Below, in pieces: positions 8,335 through 16,929 of a stretch of 64,000 nucleotides of DNA (position 1 is the first letter of the stretch; every line of letters starts with the position of its first letter). The notes below the pieces were generated by a model, which worked only from the letters and a program-made list of their open reading frames with translations, ran no database searches and was not told the origin of the DNA. The translations under genes and the position numbers were made by a program. Source of the DNA: Paractinoplanes toevensis (GTDB lineage: Bacteria; Actinomycetota; Actinomycetes; Mycobacteriales; Micromonosporaceae); NCBI RefSeq assembly GCF_018332695.1, contig NZ_BOQN01000049.1:228046-292045 (forward strand). Reading direction: 5' to 3'.

Positions 8335-9993
8335 ATGGGCCATCCCGCCATCCTGACCGTTGACGACGACCCGTCGGTCTCCCGCGCCATCGCCCGCGAC
8401 CTGCGCCGCAAGTACGGCGAGCAGTACCGCATCGTGCGCGCCTCCTCGGCCGCCGAGGCGCTGGACGCGCTCAAGGAGCTGAAGCTGCGCGGCGGCCGGG
8501 TCGCCGTCATGCTGGCCGACTACCGGATGCCGCAGATGAACGGCATCGAGTTCCTCGAACAGGGCATGGACCTGTTCCCCAACGCCCGCCGAGCCCTGCT
8601 GACGGCGTACGCCGACACCGACGCGGCGATCCAGGCGATCAACCTGGTCGACGTCGACCACTACCTGCTCAAGCCGTGGGACCCGCCGGAGGAGAAGCTC
8701 TACCCGGTGCTCGACGCACTGCTCGACGCCTGGCAGGCGACCGGCGACCGCGAGATCGAGGACATCCGGGTCGTCGGGCACCGGTGGTCCGAGCCGTCGT
8801 ACCAGATCCGCGACTTCCTGGCCCGCAACCTCGTCCCGTACCGCTGGCTGGCCGCCGACGAACCGGAGGGCCGCCGCCTGCTCGAGGCGGCCGACGCCGG
8901 GCCGGAATCCATTCCGCTGGTGGTGACCGCCGACGGGCGGGCCCTGGCCCGGCCCACCACCGCCGCGGTCGCCGAGGCGGCCGGCCTGCCCACCACCCCC
9001 GGCCGGGACTTCTACGACCTGGTCATCGTGGGCGGCGGGCCGGCCGGGCTCGGCGCGGCCGTCTACGGCGCCTCCGAAGGCCTCAAGACCCTCCTGGTGG
9101 AACGCCAGGCGATGGGCGGCCAGGCCGGCCAGAGCTCCCGCATCGAAAACTATCTGGGCTTCCCCGACGGCATCTCCGGGGTGCAGCTCACCGACCGGGC
9201 CCGCCGGCAGGCCACCAAGTTCGAGGCCGAGGTGCTCAACACCCGCGAGGTCACCGGGCTGCGGCTGGACGGCTCGGCCCGCACCCTCACCTTCGCCGAC
9301 GGCGGCGAGATCTCCGCGCACTCGATCGTGCTGGCCACCGGCGTCGCCTACCGCCCGCTGCCGGCCGACGGCATCGCCCGGCTCACCGGCTCCGGCGTCT
9401 ACTACGGCTCGGCCTCCACCGAGGGGCCGGCCTGCGCCGGCGCCGACGTCTACATCGTCGGCGGGGCGAACTCGGCCGGACAGGCCGCGCTCTTCTTCTC
9501 CCGGTACGCCAAGAAGGTCACCCTCCTGGTGCGCGGCCAGTCGCTCGAGGCCTCGATGTCCTACTACCTGATCCAGCAGTTGGCGCAGACCGACAACATC
9601 GAGGTCCGCACCAACTGCGAGGTGCTCAGCGCGCACGGCGACGGCCACCTGCAGGCCATCACCATCTGCGAGAACAAGGGCACCCTGGAGACCACCGTCG
9701 AATGCGGCGCGCTCTTCATCTTCATCGGCGCCGAGCCGCGTACGGACTGGCTCGGCACCACGGTGGCCCGCGACGAGAAGGGCTTCGTCTACACCGGGCC
9801 CGATCTGCTGGCAAACGGGTCCCGTCCGAAGGGATGGGATCGGGACCGCGATCCGTTCTACCTGGAGTGCAGTGTTCCCGGCATCTTTGCCGCCGGCGAC
9901 GTCCGGGCCAACTCGGTCAAACGGGTGGCCTCGGCGGTCGGCGAGGGCGCGATGGCCGTCACGCTGGTCCACCGTTACCTGGAGGCGCAGTGA
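8335..9993 (+). CDS. response regulator - glutaredoxin-like - thioredoxin-reductase-like FAD protein
   Basis: The 552-aa protein has three parts. A receiver domain (1-~135) has DDD at 10-12, phospho-acceptor Asp62 in LADYRMP and Lys113. A glutaredoxin-like segment (about 146-217) has Ser where the active Cys is expected (RWSEPSYQIRDFL). An FAD/NAD(P)H reductase (about 225-552) has GGGPAGLG at 233-240, the second Rossmann VGGANSAGQAA, and a final FAAGDVR FAD motif. The CxxC of true thioredoxin reductases is replaced around VYYGSAST, so disulfide reduction is unlikely; electrons must go elsewhere. It is coupled to a histidine kinase (TGATG overlap), its evident partner, and preceded by the NAD kinase fusion that makes NADP. 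The output is therefore probably enzymatic rather than transcriptional (inference). Confidence 0.88.
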   Translation: MGHPAILTVDDDPSVSRAIARDLRRKYGEQYRIVRASSAAEALDALKELKLRGGRVAVMLADYRMPQMNGIEFLEQGMDLFPNARRALLTAYADTDAAIQAINLVDVDHYLLKPWDPPEEKLYPVLDALLDAWQATGDREIEDIRVVGHRWSEPSYQIRDFLARNLVPYRWLAADEPEGRRLLEAADAGPESIPLVVTADGRALARPTTAAVAEAAGLPTTPGRDFYDLVIVGGGPAGLGAAVYGASEGLKTLLVERQAMGGQAGQSSRIENYLGFPDGISGVQLTDRARRQATKFEAEVLNTREVTGLRLDGSARTLTFADGGEISAHSIVLATGVAYRPLPADGIARLTGSGVYYGSASTEGPACAGADVYIVGGANSAGQAALFFSRYAKKVTLLVRGQSLEASMSYYLIQQLAQTDNIEVRTNCEVLSAHGDGHLQAITICENKGTLETTVECGALFIFIGAEPRTDWLGTTVARDEKGFVYTGPDLLANGSRPKGWDRDRDPFYLECSVPGIFAAGDVRANSVKRVASAVGEGAMAVTLVHRYLEAQ

Positions 9994-11453
9994 TGTCCGA
10001 CGTTCCTACTCTCGTCCCGTGTGACCCCGGTGCGCTGACCCCGGACGAGCTGCGCACCCTCTTCCTGTTCGAGAAACTGACCGACGAGCAGCTCCGCTGG
10101 ATCGCCGACCACGGTTGCACCATGCACATGCCGGCCGGCGGCATGGTGATCCGCGAAGGTGACCCGGCCGAGCAGTTCTTCGTGCTGCTCAGCGGCACCA
10201 TCGCGCTGTCCCGCCGGGTCGGCCAGGACGACGTGCAGACCTCACGCACCGAGCAGCGCGGCGTCTACATGGGCGCCACCCAGTCCTACCTGCGCGACGA
10301 CGGTGTACCGCGCACCTACATGGCGAGCATGCGGGCGCTCGACGACGCCGATTTCTTCGTGATGTCGGCGAACGACTTCGGGCACATGATGCGCGAGTGG
10401 TTCCCGATGGCCATCCACCTGCTCGAGGGCCTGGTCATGGGCATGCGCAGCTCGGCCGCCGCGATCAGCGAGCGGCAGCGGCTGCAGGCCCTCGGCGCGT
10501 TGTCGGCCGGCCTCATGCACGAGCTGAACAATCCCGCCGCGGCCGCCTCCCGGGCCACCGCCGTGCTCCGCCAGCGGGTCGCCGGCATGCGGCACAAGCT
10601 CGGTAAGCTCGCCTCCGGCAAGGTGCCCGCCGACCGCCTCGACGCGCTCGTCGAGCTGCAGGAGGAGGTCATCGAGAAGGCGTCGAAGGCGCCCACGCTG
10701 ACCGCCATGCAGGCCTCCGACCGCGAGGACGAGCTCGGCGAGTGGATGGACGAGCACCGGGTCACCGGCGGCTGGGACATCGCGCCGGTCTTCGCCCAGG
10801 CCGGCATCGACATCGACTGCCTCGACGACATCGTGGTCAAGGTCGGCTCGCCCGAACTGCTCGACCAGGCCATCCACTGGATCGGCTACGCGCTCGAGAC
10901 CGAGCAGCTGATGAGCGACATCGAGGACGCCACCGGCCGGGTGTCGTCGCTGGTCAACGCGGCCAAGCAGTACTCACAGATGGACCGGGCCGCACACCAG
11001 TGGATCGACGTGCACGGCGGCCTCAAGTCGACGCTGGTCATGCTCACCCACAAGATCGGCGACGGCATCACCGTGGTCAAGGACTTCGACCGCTCGCTGC
11101 CGCAGATCCCGGCCCACCCGGCCGAGCTCAACCAGGTCTGGACCAACCTGATCGACAACGCGGTGCAGGCCATGAACGGCGTCGGCACGCTGACCATCAA
11201 GACCTACCGGGAGGACGACCACGTGGTCGTCTCGATCGGCGACACCGGGCCGGGCGTGCCCGAGGACCTGAAGAAGCGGGTCTTCGAGCCGTTCTTCACC
11301 ACCAAGCCGGTGGGCGAGGGGACCGGGCTGGGCCTGGACATCTCCTACCGCATCGTGGTCAACGGCCACGGCGGCGACATCGTGCTGAAGTCCGAGCCGG
11401 GCGACACCCGCTTCCTGGTACGGCTGCCGCTGACCGAGCCGTCGTCCGCCTGA
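9993..11453 (+). CDS. cyclic-nucleotide-binding-domain sensor histidine kinase
   Basis: This 486-aa soluble protein has a cNMP/CRP-like sensor domain (about 20-145, MVIREGDPAEQFFVLLSGTIAL), an HisKA-type dimerisation helix with His176 in LMHELNNP, a long helical insert, and a HATPase_c domain with N-box NLIDNAVQA, G1 GDTGPGV, F-box FEPFFTTK and G2 GTGLGL. No membrane segment is seen. ATG 9993 overlaps the stop of the response-regulator gene, so this is the cognate kinase expected to phosphorylate Asp62 of that protein. The ligand of the cNMP domain (cAMP, redox or another signal) cannot be read from sequence. Confidence 0.92.
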   Translation: MSDVPTLVPCDPGALTPDELRTLFLFEKLTDEQLRWIADHGCTMHMPAGGMVIREGDPAEQFFVLLSGTIALSRRVGQDDVQTSRTEQRGVYMGATQSYLRDDGVPRTYMASMRALDDADFFVMSANDFGHMMREWFPMAIHLLEGLVMGMRSSAAAISERQRLQALGALSAGLMHELNNPAAAASRATAVLRQRVAGMRHKLGKLASGKVPADRLDALVELQEEVIEKASKAPTLTAMQASDREDELGEWMDEHRVTGGWDIAPVFAQAGIDIDCLDDIVVKVGSPELLDQAIHWIGYALETEQLMSDIEDATGRVSSLVNAAKQYSQMDRAAHQWIDVHGGLKSTLVMLTHKIGDGITVVKDFDRSLPQIPAHPAELNQVWTNLIDNAVQAMNGVGTLTIKTYREDDHVVVSIGDTGPGVPEDLKKRVFEPFFTTKPVGEGTGLGLDISYRIVVNGHGGDIVLKSEPGDTRFLVRLPLTEPSSA

Positions 11454-11498
11454 GAAATACGGATGCCCGCGGCGCCGCCGGCTCGTAGGGTCGGCGGC

Positions 11499-12215
11499 AT
11501 GCTGTGGGATGCGGAAACCGCCGCCGGCTATGACACACCCGGCGAGGGCATGTTCTCGCCCGAGGTGCTCGACCCGACCGTCGACCGACTCGCCGCCCTG
11601 GCCGGCGGCGGCGCCGCGCTGGAGTTCGCGGCCGGCACCGGGCGGGTCGCCCTCCCGCTCGCGGCCCGCGGGGTGCCGGTCACCGGGATCGAGCTGTCCG
11701 AGCCGATGATCGACCGGCTGCACGCCAAGGACCCAGCGTTCCCGGTCGTGACCGGCGACATGGCCACCACCCGGGTGCCGGGCGAGTTCACCCTGGTCTA
11801 CCTGGTCTTCAACACCATCTCCAACCTGCTCACCCAGGCCGAGCAGGTGGAGTGCTTCCGCAACGCTGCCCGCCACCTGACCCCGGGCGGCCGGTTCGTG
11901 ATCGAGCTGTGGGTGCCCGAGCTGCGCGCGCTGCCGCCGGGCCGCGCCGCCACCGTCGGGGTCGTCGAGCCCGGCTACATCCTGCTGGACACCTACGACG
12001 TGCTCAACCAGCACGTCGTCTCGCACCACTTCCGCTTCGACGACACCCGGCAGGCAACGCTGGGCCGCTCGCCGCACCGCTACATCTGGCCGTCCGAGCT
12101 CGACCTGATGGCCCAGCTGGCCGGCTTCACCCTGGAGTCCCGCCACGCCGACTGGGTCGGCACCCCGTTCACCGCCGACTCACCGTCCCACGTGTCGACG
12201 TACCGCCTGCCGTGA
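11499..12215 (+). CDS. class I SAM-dependent methyltransferase
   Basis: The 238-aa protein has the SAM-binding LEFAAGTGRVALPLA motif I, GIELSEPMIDRL (acidic loop) and a typical LTPGGRFVIELW post-motif. The C-terminal half looks like small-molecule methyltransferases; the substrate is unknown. ATG 11499 begins MLWDAETAAGYD, the usual opening of this family; a 12-codon upstream extension is possible but Pro/Ala-rich. It follows the histidine kinase by 45 bp and may belong to the same transcript. Its stop is overlapped by a DinB remnant. Confidence 0.85.
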   Translation: MLWDAETAAGYDTPGEGMFSPEVLDPTVDRLAALAGGGAALEFAAGTGRVALPLAARGVPVTGIELSEPMIDRLHAKDPAFPVVTGDMATTRVPGEFTLVYLVFNTISNLLTQAEQVECFRNAARHLTPGGRFVIELWVPELRALPPGRAATVGVVEPGYILLDTYDVLNQHVVSHHFRFDDTRQATLGRSPHRYIWPSELDLMAQLAGFTLESRHADWVGTPFTADSPSHVSTYRLP

Positions 12216-12411
12216 CCAGCTGCGCGGAGTCCCGGCCGAGCTGGCCGCCGCGGCCGACGAGCTGGCGCGGGCCTTCGCCGCCCTGACCCCGGCCGAGTGG
12301 ACCCGCACCGCTGTCTACAACTTGCCGACCGTCGAGTCCCGCACCCTGCTGTGGCTGGGCCGCCACACCCTCCACGAGGTGGAACACCACCTGACCGACA
12401 TGACGCCCTAG
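12211..12411 (+). pseudogene. C-terminal remnant of a DinB-like (mycothiol-dependent) protein
   Basis: From 12211 a frame without a credible start encodes about 66 residues, ending LLWLGRHTLHEVEHHLTDM before TAG at 12409. The pattern of His residues in a terminal helix is the C-terminal end of DinB/DUF664 proteins, which act as mycothiol-dependent transferases. The N-terminal two-thirds, with the first metal ligands, is missing, and the frame fuses directly to the end of the methyltransferase gene in another phase. I read it as a deletion remnant. An intact DinB gene exists at 21577. Confidence 0.55.
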
Positions 12412-12468
12412 GGTCCCGCCAACGCGCCGCCACCGTCGAGGAGATCGCCGCCGGGGCCTAGATCGGCA

Positions 12469-12822
12469 TCAGTCCTCCGGGGTCGTCAGCTCGTAGAGGT
12501 GTTCCTCGGTGTCGTCGAAGTCGCGTAGGTCGATCAGCACCTGGCGGAACTGGCGGCAGCCCTCCTTCACCAGCTGCTCCATGCGCAGGGCGTCCTGGGC
12601 CCGGGCCACCGCGAGCTGCGCCTGGGCCGGGATCGCCGTGCCGCCCTCGTACTGGACGCCCTGCATCAACTGGGCCACGGACCAACCGGCGATGCGGAAC
12701 TGGAACAGGTCGTACAGCCGAACCAGCTCCTGTTCCTCGGCCCGCAGGGCCAGATGGAAGAAGGCCAGGAACCGGATGGCGGTGGTCGACGCTTCCTGAC
12801 TGCGCCGCACGGTCAGCTTCAT
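12469..12822 (-). CDS. small hypothetical helical protein
   Basis: A 117-aa protein beginning MKLTVRRSQEAS and ending ELTTPED is predicted. It is mostly helical and charged, with no signal peptide, membrane segment or motif I recognise. ATG 12822 has no ribosome site, but TATTCT lies about 8 bp upstream, so it may be expressed from a leaderless transcript. A longer reading (to 13083) runs into the methyltransferase gene and is unlikely. Function unknown. Confidence 0.6.
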   Translation of the reverse strand: MKLTVRRSQEASTTAIRFLAFFHLALRAEEQELVRLYDLFQFRIAGWSVAQLMQGVQYEGGTAIPAQAQLAVARAQDALRMEQLVKEGCRQFRQVLIDLRDFDDTEEHLYELTTPED

Positions 12823-12877
12823 GGACGGCAGAATAGCCGCATGGATTGTCGATATCCGGGGGCCGGCGGGCTGCGGG

Positions 12878-13732
12878 TCAGTGGTCGGCCAGGGCGATGC
12901 GGCCGTTGCGCAAGGAGGTGGCCCGCTCGGGGCGTACGCCCAGAGCGGTCGCCGTCTCCAGCAGGTCGTGGTCGCGCCGCACGACGAAGGCGTGCGTGGC
13001 CAGCAGCCGGGACATCGCCGCCGGGGTCCACGTCGAGCGCCACGGCTCGGCCGCCCACGGGTTGAAACGGCGGGCGGCGGCACCGATCAGCTTGCGGGCC
13101 ACGCCGCCGAGCAGCGACGGCGCCTGGTAGTTGACGATCAGCCGGCTGCCGGGCGCCGAGCGGGCGGTGACCGCGGCGACCGTCGCGGCCACCTCGGGGC
13201 GGGTCAGGTAGGGCACCACGCCCTCCCAGATCCAGGTGGTCGGCTCGTCGTCGCGGTGCCCGGCCGCTTTCAGCGCGTCGGTGAGGCGGTCCCGGGCGAA
13301 GTCCACCGGAACGTACCGCGGCGGCTCGCCCTCCAACACCGCGGCGCGTTCGCGTTTTTCCTGCTGGGAGGCCGGATGGTCGACCTCGAAGACGACTGTC
13401 CCGGGCAGGTCGAGGCGCCAGGCCCGGCCGTCCAGGCCCGCACCGAGGATCACCACCTGCGGGGTCGGCACGGCGCGGACGGCGTCGTCGATGGCGACGG
13501 TGCGGGGCACGATGATCTCACTGCCGGCGCGGATCATCTCATACTGCATGCGCTCGGCCATGCCGTTGGGGGGCTGCTCATCCCGTACGCGTGAAACCTG
13601 CGCACGTTCCGCCTCGCGCAGCAGCGGCATGGCCGTCGGATCCGCGAAGCGGTCCGGCGCGATCCGGCCGTGCGCCACCGCCCGGCCCTGGCAGACCAGC
13701 ACGGCGGTGCGGCTCGCGCGACGCTCGGTCAC
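12878..13732 (-). CDS. SAM-dependent methyltransferase, PPM/LCMT-like family
   Basis: The 284-aa protein has the leucine-carboxyl-methyltransferase-like layout common in actinomycetes: QVVILGAGLDGRAWRLDLP (SAM loop), VFEVDHPASQQEKR (acidic loop), DDEPTTWIWEGVVPYL and SRLIVNYQAP. Members methylate carboxylates or polyketide/peptide products; the substrate here is unknown. GTG 13732 overlaps the TGA of the AraC gene (GTGA), so the two are coupled and the AraC protein is the likely regulator. Confidence 0.85.
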   Translation of the reverse strand: MTERRASRTAVLVCQGRAVAHGRIAPDRFADPTAMPLLREAERAQVSRVRDEQPPNGMAERMQYEMIRAGSEIIVPRTVAIDDAVRAVPTPQVVILGAGLDGRAWRLDLPGTVVFEVDHPASQQEKRERAAVLEGEPPRYVPVDFARDRLTDALKAAGHRDDEPTTWIWEGVVPYLTRPEVAATVAAVTARSAPGSRLIVNYQAPSLLGGVARKLIGAAARRFNPWAAEPWRSTWTPAAMSRLLATHAFVVRRDHDLLETATALGVRPERATSLRNGRIALADH

Positions 13733-14613
13733 GCTGTGAGTCTCCCCGATGACCGCGAACGGCGCCAATCGCGCGGCGCCGTCCCGAACGCCGTACTGAA
13801 CGCCCGGCTGAACGTGGACGCCGAGCGGAAGCCCGCGCGCTCGGCGATCGTCTCGATCGGCAGCCGCCGGCCGGGGTCGTTCTCCAGCAGGTCGCGGGCC
13901 CGGCCGAGGCGGGCCTCGCGGATCGTGTCGGCCACCGTGGTGTCCTCGTCCTCGAACGCCTTCTGCAGGGTGCGCAGCGGGACGCCGAGGTGTTCGGCCA
14001 CCGTGGCCGGTGTCAGCGTGCCGCTGCGCAGGTACAGCTGGATGTGTCGGCGGGCACGGAACACCAGGCCGGCGGTGCCGTCGCCGCTCCGGCCGCGGCC
14101 GGTCACGTCGCCGGCGAAGCCCCGGGCCAGGTCGACGATCGATTGGGCCAGCGCCGCCCGGGACGCCTCGCCGAGCCGATCGCCGGTCATCAGCTGGTCG
14201 GCCATCAGGGCGAGCAGCCGGGGTGCGCCGTCGGCGAGCGGATAGCTGCGCGCCCCGATCGTGTCGATCTCGGCCGAGGTCAGCGGCAGGACGGTGGGGC
14301 TGAGCCGGATCGACAGAGCCCGGAAGTCCGGCGTCATCCGGACCCGGGTGACCCGGGGCACGTGCTGGACGGTCAGGTGTCCGGCCCGGCCGGCCGTCTC
14401 GGCTCGGCCACGGCCGGCCACCACCGCCCCGCCCGCGATGAAGGACCAGGCCAGCACGTCGCCCGGATCCTGGTAGCGGGTCCGCGGGTCGTCGCGGGGG
14501 TTCGACGCCTTGAGGTGGTCGAGCCGGACCGGGCCCACGGTGGTCGTACGCAGAACGGTGCTGACGGTGGGCTCGAATCCGCTCGCTGTCCGGGTGAAGT
14601 CCGGCAAATACAT
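13729..14613 (-). CDS. AraC-family transcriptional regulator
   Basis: The 294-aa protein has an N-terminal AraC-binding-domain-like half (about 1-180) and a C-terminal double HTH (about 185-290) with PATVAEHLGVPLRTLQKAFEDE and the signature IETIAERAGFRSASTFSRAF. ATG 14613 sits 7 nt after a GAGGAGG-type site (a GTG at 14616 is the alternative). It is divergent from the XRE-STAND gene at 14701 across 87 bp and coupled to the methyltransferase downstream. Confidence 0.92.
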   Translation of the reverse strand: MYLPDFTRTASGFEPTVSTVLRTTTVGPVRLDHLKASNPRDDPRTRYQDPGDVLAWSFIAGGAVVAGRGRAETAGRAGHLTVQHVPRVTRVRMTPDFRALSIRLSPTVLPLTSAEIDTIGARSYPLADGAPRLLALMADQLMTGDRLGEASRAALAQSIVDLARGFAGDVTGRGRSGDGTAGLVFRARRHIQLYLRSGTLTPATVAEHLGVPLRTLQKAFEDEDTTVADTIREARLGRARDLLENDPGRRLPIETIAERAGFRSASTFSRAFSTAFGTAPRDWRRSRSSGRLTA

Positions 14614-14700
14614 CACTGGCCTCCTCGGCGCCCATCCCCGGTGTGACGATGTCGATCTTCATTGCAGCAGCGTGCGGTGGTCGGATACCACGAAGAAGAG

Positions 14701-16914
14701 ATGAAGAATGACGACGCCTTCGGGGCGATGCTGCGACGGCTGCGCCTGGCCGCCGACCTGACCCTGGAACAACTCGCCGCCGATTCGGGGCTCAGCGACC
14801 GGGCGATCAGCGACATGGAACGCGGTGTGAGCCGAGGACCCCGCGTGCGCACGATCGAGCTGCTCGCGGACGCGCTGAAACTGTCGCCGGGGGATCGGGC
14901 CGCGCTGCAGGAGGCCGCCCGGGCCGGGCGGGCCGGTGCGCAGGCCGGGGCGGCCGGGCTGCCGATGCCGCGCCGGATGGCCGACTTCACCGGCCGGGCC
15001 GCCGAACTCGCCCGCATCGCCGGCTGGGCGGGCGCCGCCCGCGAGGACGCCCCGGCGCCGGTGATCGTGATCAGTGGCGAGCCCGGCGTGGGCAAGACGT
15101 CCCTCGCCATCCGCGCCGCCGAGGCGTGGGCGCCGGACGAGCGGCTCTTCGTCGACCTGCGCGGCCTCGACGCCCGACCGGTCACCCCGGCCACCGTGCT
15201 CGGCCGGCTGATCCGCGCGGCCGACCCGTCGGTCAAGGCCGTGCCGCGCGATCTCGACGAGGCGACGGGTCTGTGGCAGGGGCTGATCCGGGGGCGGCGG
15301 TGCGTGCTGATCCTGGACAACGCGGCCGGGGAGAGTCAGGTGCGGCCCGTGCTGCCCGCGGCCGGGCCGGCCGTGGTGCTGGTGACCAGCCGGCGCACGC
15401 TCGGCGGGCTGGAGGGCGCCCGGTGGACGCGGCTCGACCGGCTGCCCGAGACCGACGCCGTGGCGCTGCTGGCCGCGATCATCGACGACCCGATGGCACC
15501 GGCCGACGATTTGCACACCATCGCCCGGCTCTGCGTACGGGTGCCGCTCGCCCTCCGGATCGCCGGGAACCGCCTGGTCAGCCGGCCGGGCTGGACGACC
15601 GGGGACCTGATCGCCCGGCTCGGTTCGCAGGACCGGCGACTGGACGCGCTGGCCGCCGGTGACCTGCGGATCGAGGCGGCGTTCACGTTGTCGTACCGGC
15701 AGCTGTCGGACGTCGGGGGCCGGATGTTCCGGCGGCTGGCGCTCGTGCCGGGGCCGTCGACCGGGCCGGATCTGGCGGCGGTCCTGGTGGACGAGCCGCT
15801 GCCGGTGGCCGAGGACGCCCTCGACGAGCTGGTCGACCTGAGCCTCGTGCAGCAGCGCACCGACGGCCGGCTGCAACTGCACGACCTGCTGCGGCTGTAT
15901 GCCCACGGCCGGTTGGAGCCGGCCGAGACCGCGGCGGCGATCGAGCGCCGCAACGCCTGGCTGCTGGACCGGACAGTCCGGGCCGGGCGGTACTTCGAGC
16001 CGCGGTACGAGTCGGCCGGCTTCGAGTCGGCCGGTGCGGCCCGGGACTGGCTGGTCGCCGAGGCGGACAACTGGCTGCCGGTGCTGCTCGAGACGACCGA
16101 CGACGCCCGGATCGTCGAGGTGGCCGAGTCACTGCACTGGTTCGGCGACTGGTGGCCGTACTGGCCGCAGTGGGTGGACGTCTACAGCGCCGCGGCCGCG
16201 GCCGCCGAACGGCTCGGCGACCGTCTCCTCCAGGCGATCCATCAGGGCTATCTCGCCTGGGCGCACATCCTGCCGGCCCGCCGCCCGGACCTGGCGCTGG
16301 AACCGGCGCGGCGGGCGATCGCGGCGGCCGACGCGGCCGATGATCCGCAGCAGCAGGGGTGGGCCCGGTACTACCTGAGCTGGGCCCTGCGCGACCTGCG
16401 CCGGCTGACCGAGGCGCTGACCGCCGCCCGCGAGGCCGCCGTCGAGTTCCGGCGGGCGGGCGACCGGGAGGGCCTGCCGAACGCCCTGTCGCAGGTCGCC
16501 AGCATCCTGGACCTTCTCGGTGAGTTCGACCGCGCCCGGTCCTGCTATCAGGAGGTGGTGGGCGTCGCCACCGACCCGGCGACGGCCCCACCGCGGAGCA
16601 TCGGCGGCTACATCGAGCTGACCGCCCGCAACGGGCTGGCCGACCTCGAGATCCGCACCCGGTCCTGGGCGGCGGCGCGCCGCCAGATCGACCAGGCCCA
16701 GCAGGTGATCGTCGAGCTCGGTGGCTGGTCCGCCGTCCGAGCCGCGGAACTGGCGAGCCGGCGCGCGCTGATCGCCGCCCACGTGGGCGACGGCGCCCTG
16801 GCCCGGGCCGAGCTCGACCAGGTCGCGACCCTGCTGAACAGTGCCGGGGAGGCCGAGACGCCGCCGCCGATCGCGCGCCGCGTCGCCGAGGCCACCCACC
16901 TGCTCGGCGGGTGA
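14701..16914 (+). CDS. XRE-type HTH / NB-ARC / TPR STAND regulator
   Basis: The 737-aa protein has an N-terminal Cro/CI HTH (about 5-65, LTLEQLAADSGLSDRAISDMERG), an NB-ARC ATPase with P-loop SGEPGVGKTS, Walker-B-like CVLILDN and LVTSRR sensor, a winged-helix/ARC2-like region, and C-terminal TPR-like helices (about 480-737). This is the STAND layout in which ATP-driven assembly controls DNA binding, common in actinomycete regulators of specialised metabolism. No pathway gene is adjacent, so the target is unknown. ATG 14701 was preferred over an upstream TTG at 14662. Confidence 0.88.
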   Translation: MKNDDAFGAMLRRLRLAADLTLEQLAADSGLSDRAISDMERGVSRGPRVRTIELLADALKLSPGDRAALQEAARAGRAGAQAGAAGLPMPRRMADFTGRAAELARIAGWAGAAREDAPAPVIVISGEPGVGKTSLAIRAAEAWAPDERLFVDLRGLDARPVTPATVLGRLIRAADPSVKAVPRDLDEATGLWQGLIRGRRCVLILDNAAGESQVRPVLPAAGPAVVLVTSRRTLGGLEGARWTRLDRLPETDAVALLAAIIDDPMAPADDLHTIARLCVRVPLALRIAGNRLVSRPGWTTGDLIARLGSQDRRLDALAAGDLRIEAAFTLSYRQLSDVGGRMFRRLALVPGPSTGPDLAAVLVDEPLPVAEDALDELVDLSLVQQRTDGRLQLHDLLRLYAHGRLEPAETAAAIERRNAWLLDRTVRAGRYFEPRYESAGFESAGAARDWLVAEADNWLPVLLETTDDARIVEVAESLHWFGDWWPYWPQWVDVYSAAAAAAERLGDRLLQAIHQGYLAWAHILPARRPDLALEPARRAIAAADAADDPQQQGWARYYLSWALRDLRRLTEALTAAREAAVEFRRAGDREGLPNALSQVASILDLLGEFDRARSCYQEVVGVATDPATAPPRSIGGYIELTARNGLADLEIRTRSWAAARRQIDQAQQVIVELGGWSAVRAAELASRRALIAAHVGDGALARAELDQVATLLNSAGEAETPPPIARRVAEATHLLGG

Positions 16915-16929
16915 CCCCGGCCGTGCCGG

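Noticed and set aside
12823..13083. Longer start for the small hypothetical gene
   Set aside because: The extension overlaps the methyltransferase gene and reads as Arg/Pro-rich antisense sequence.
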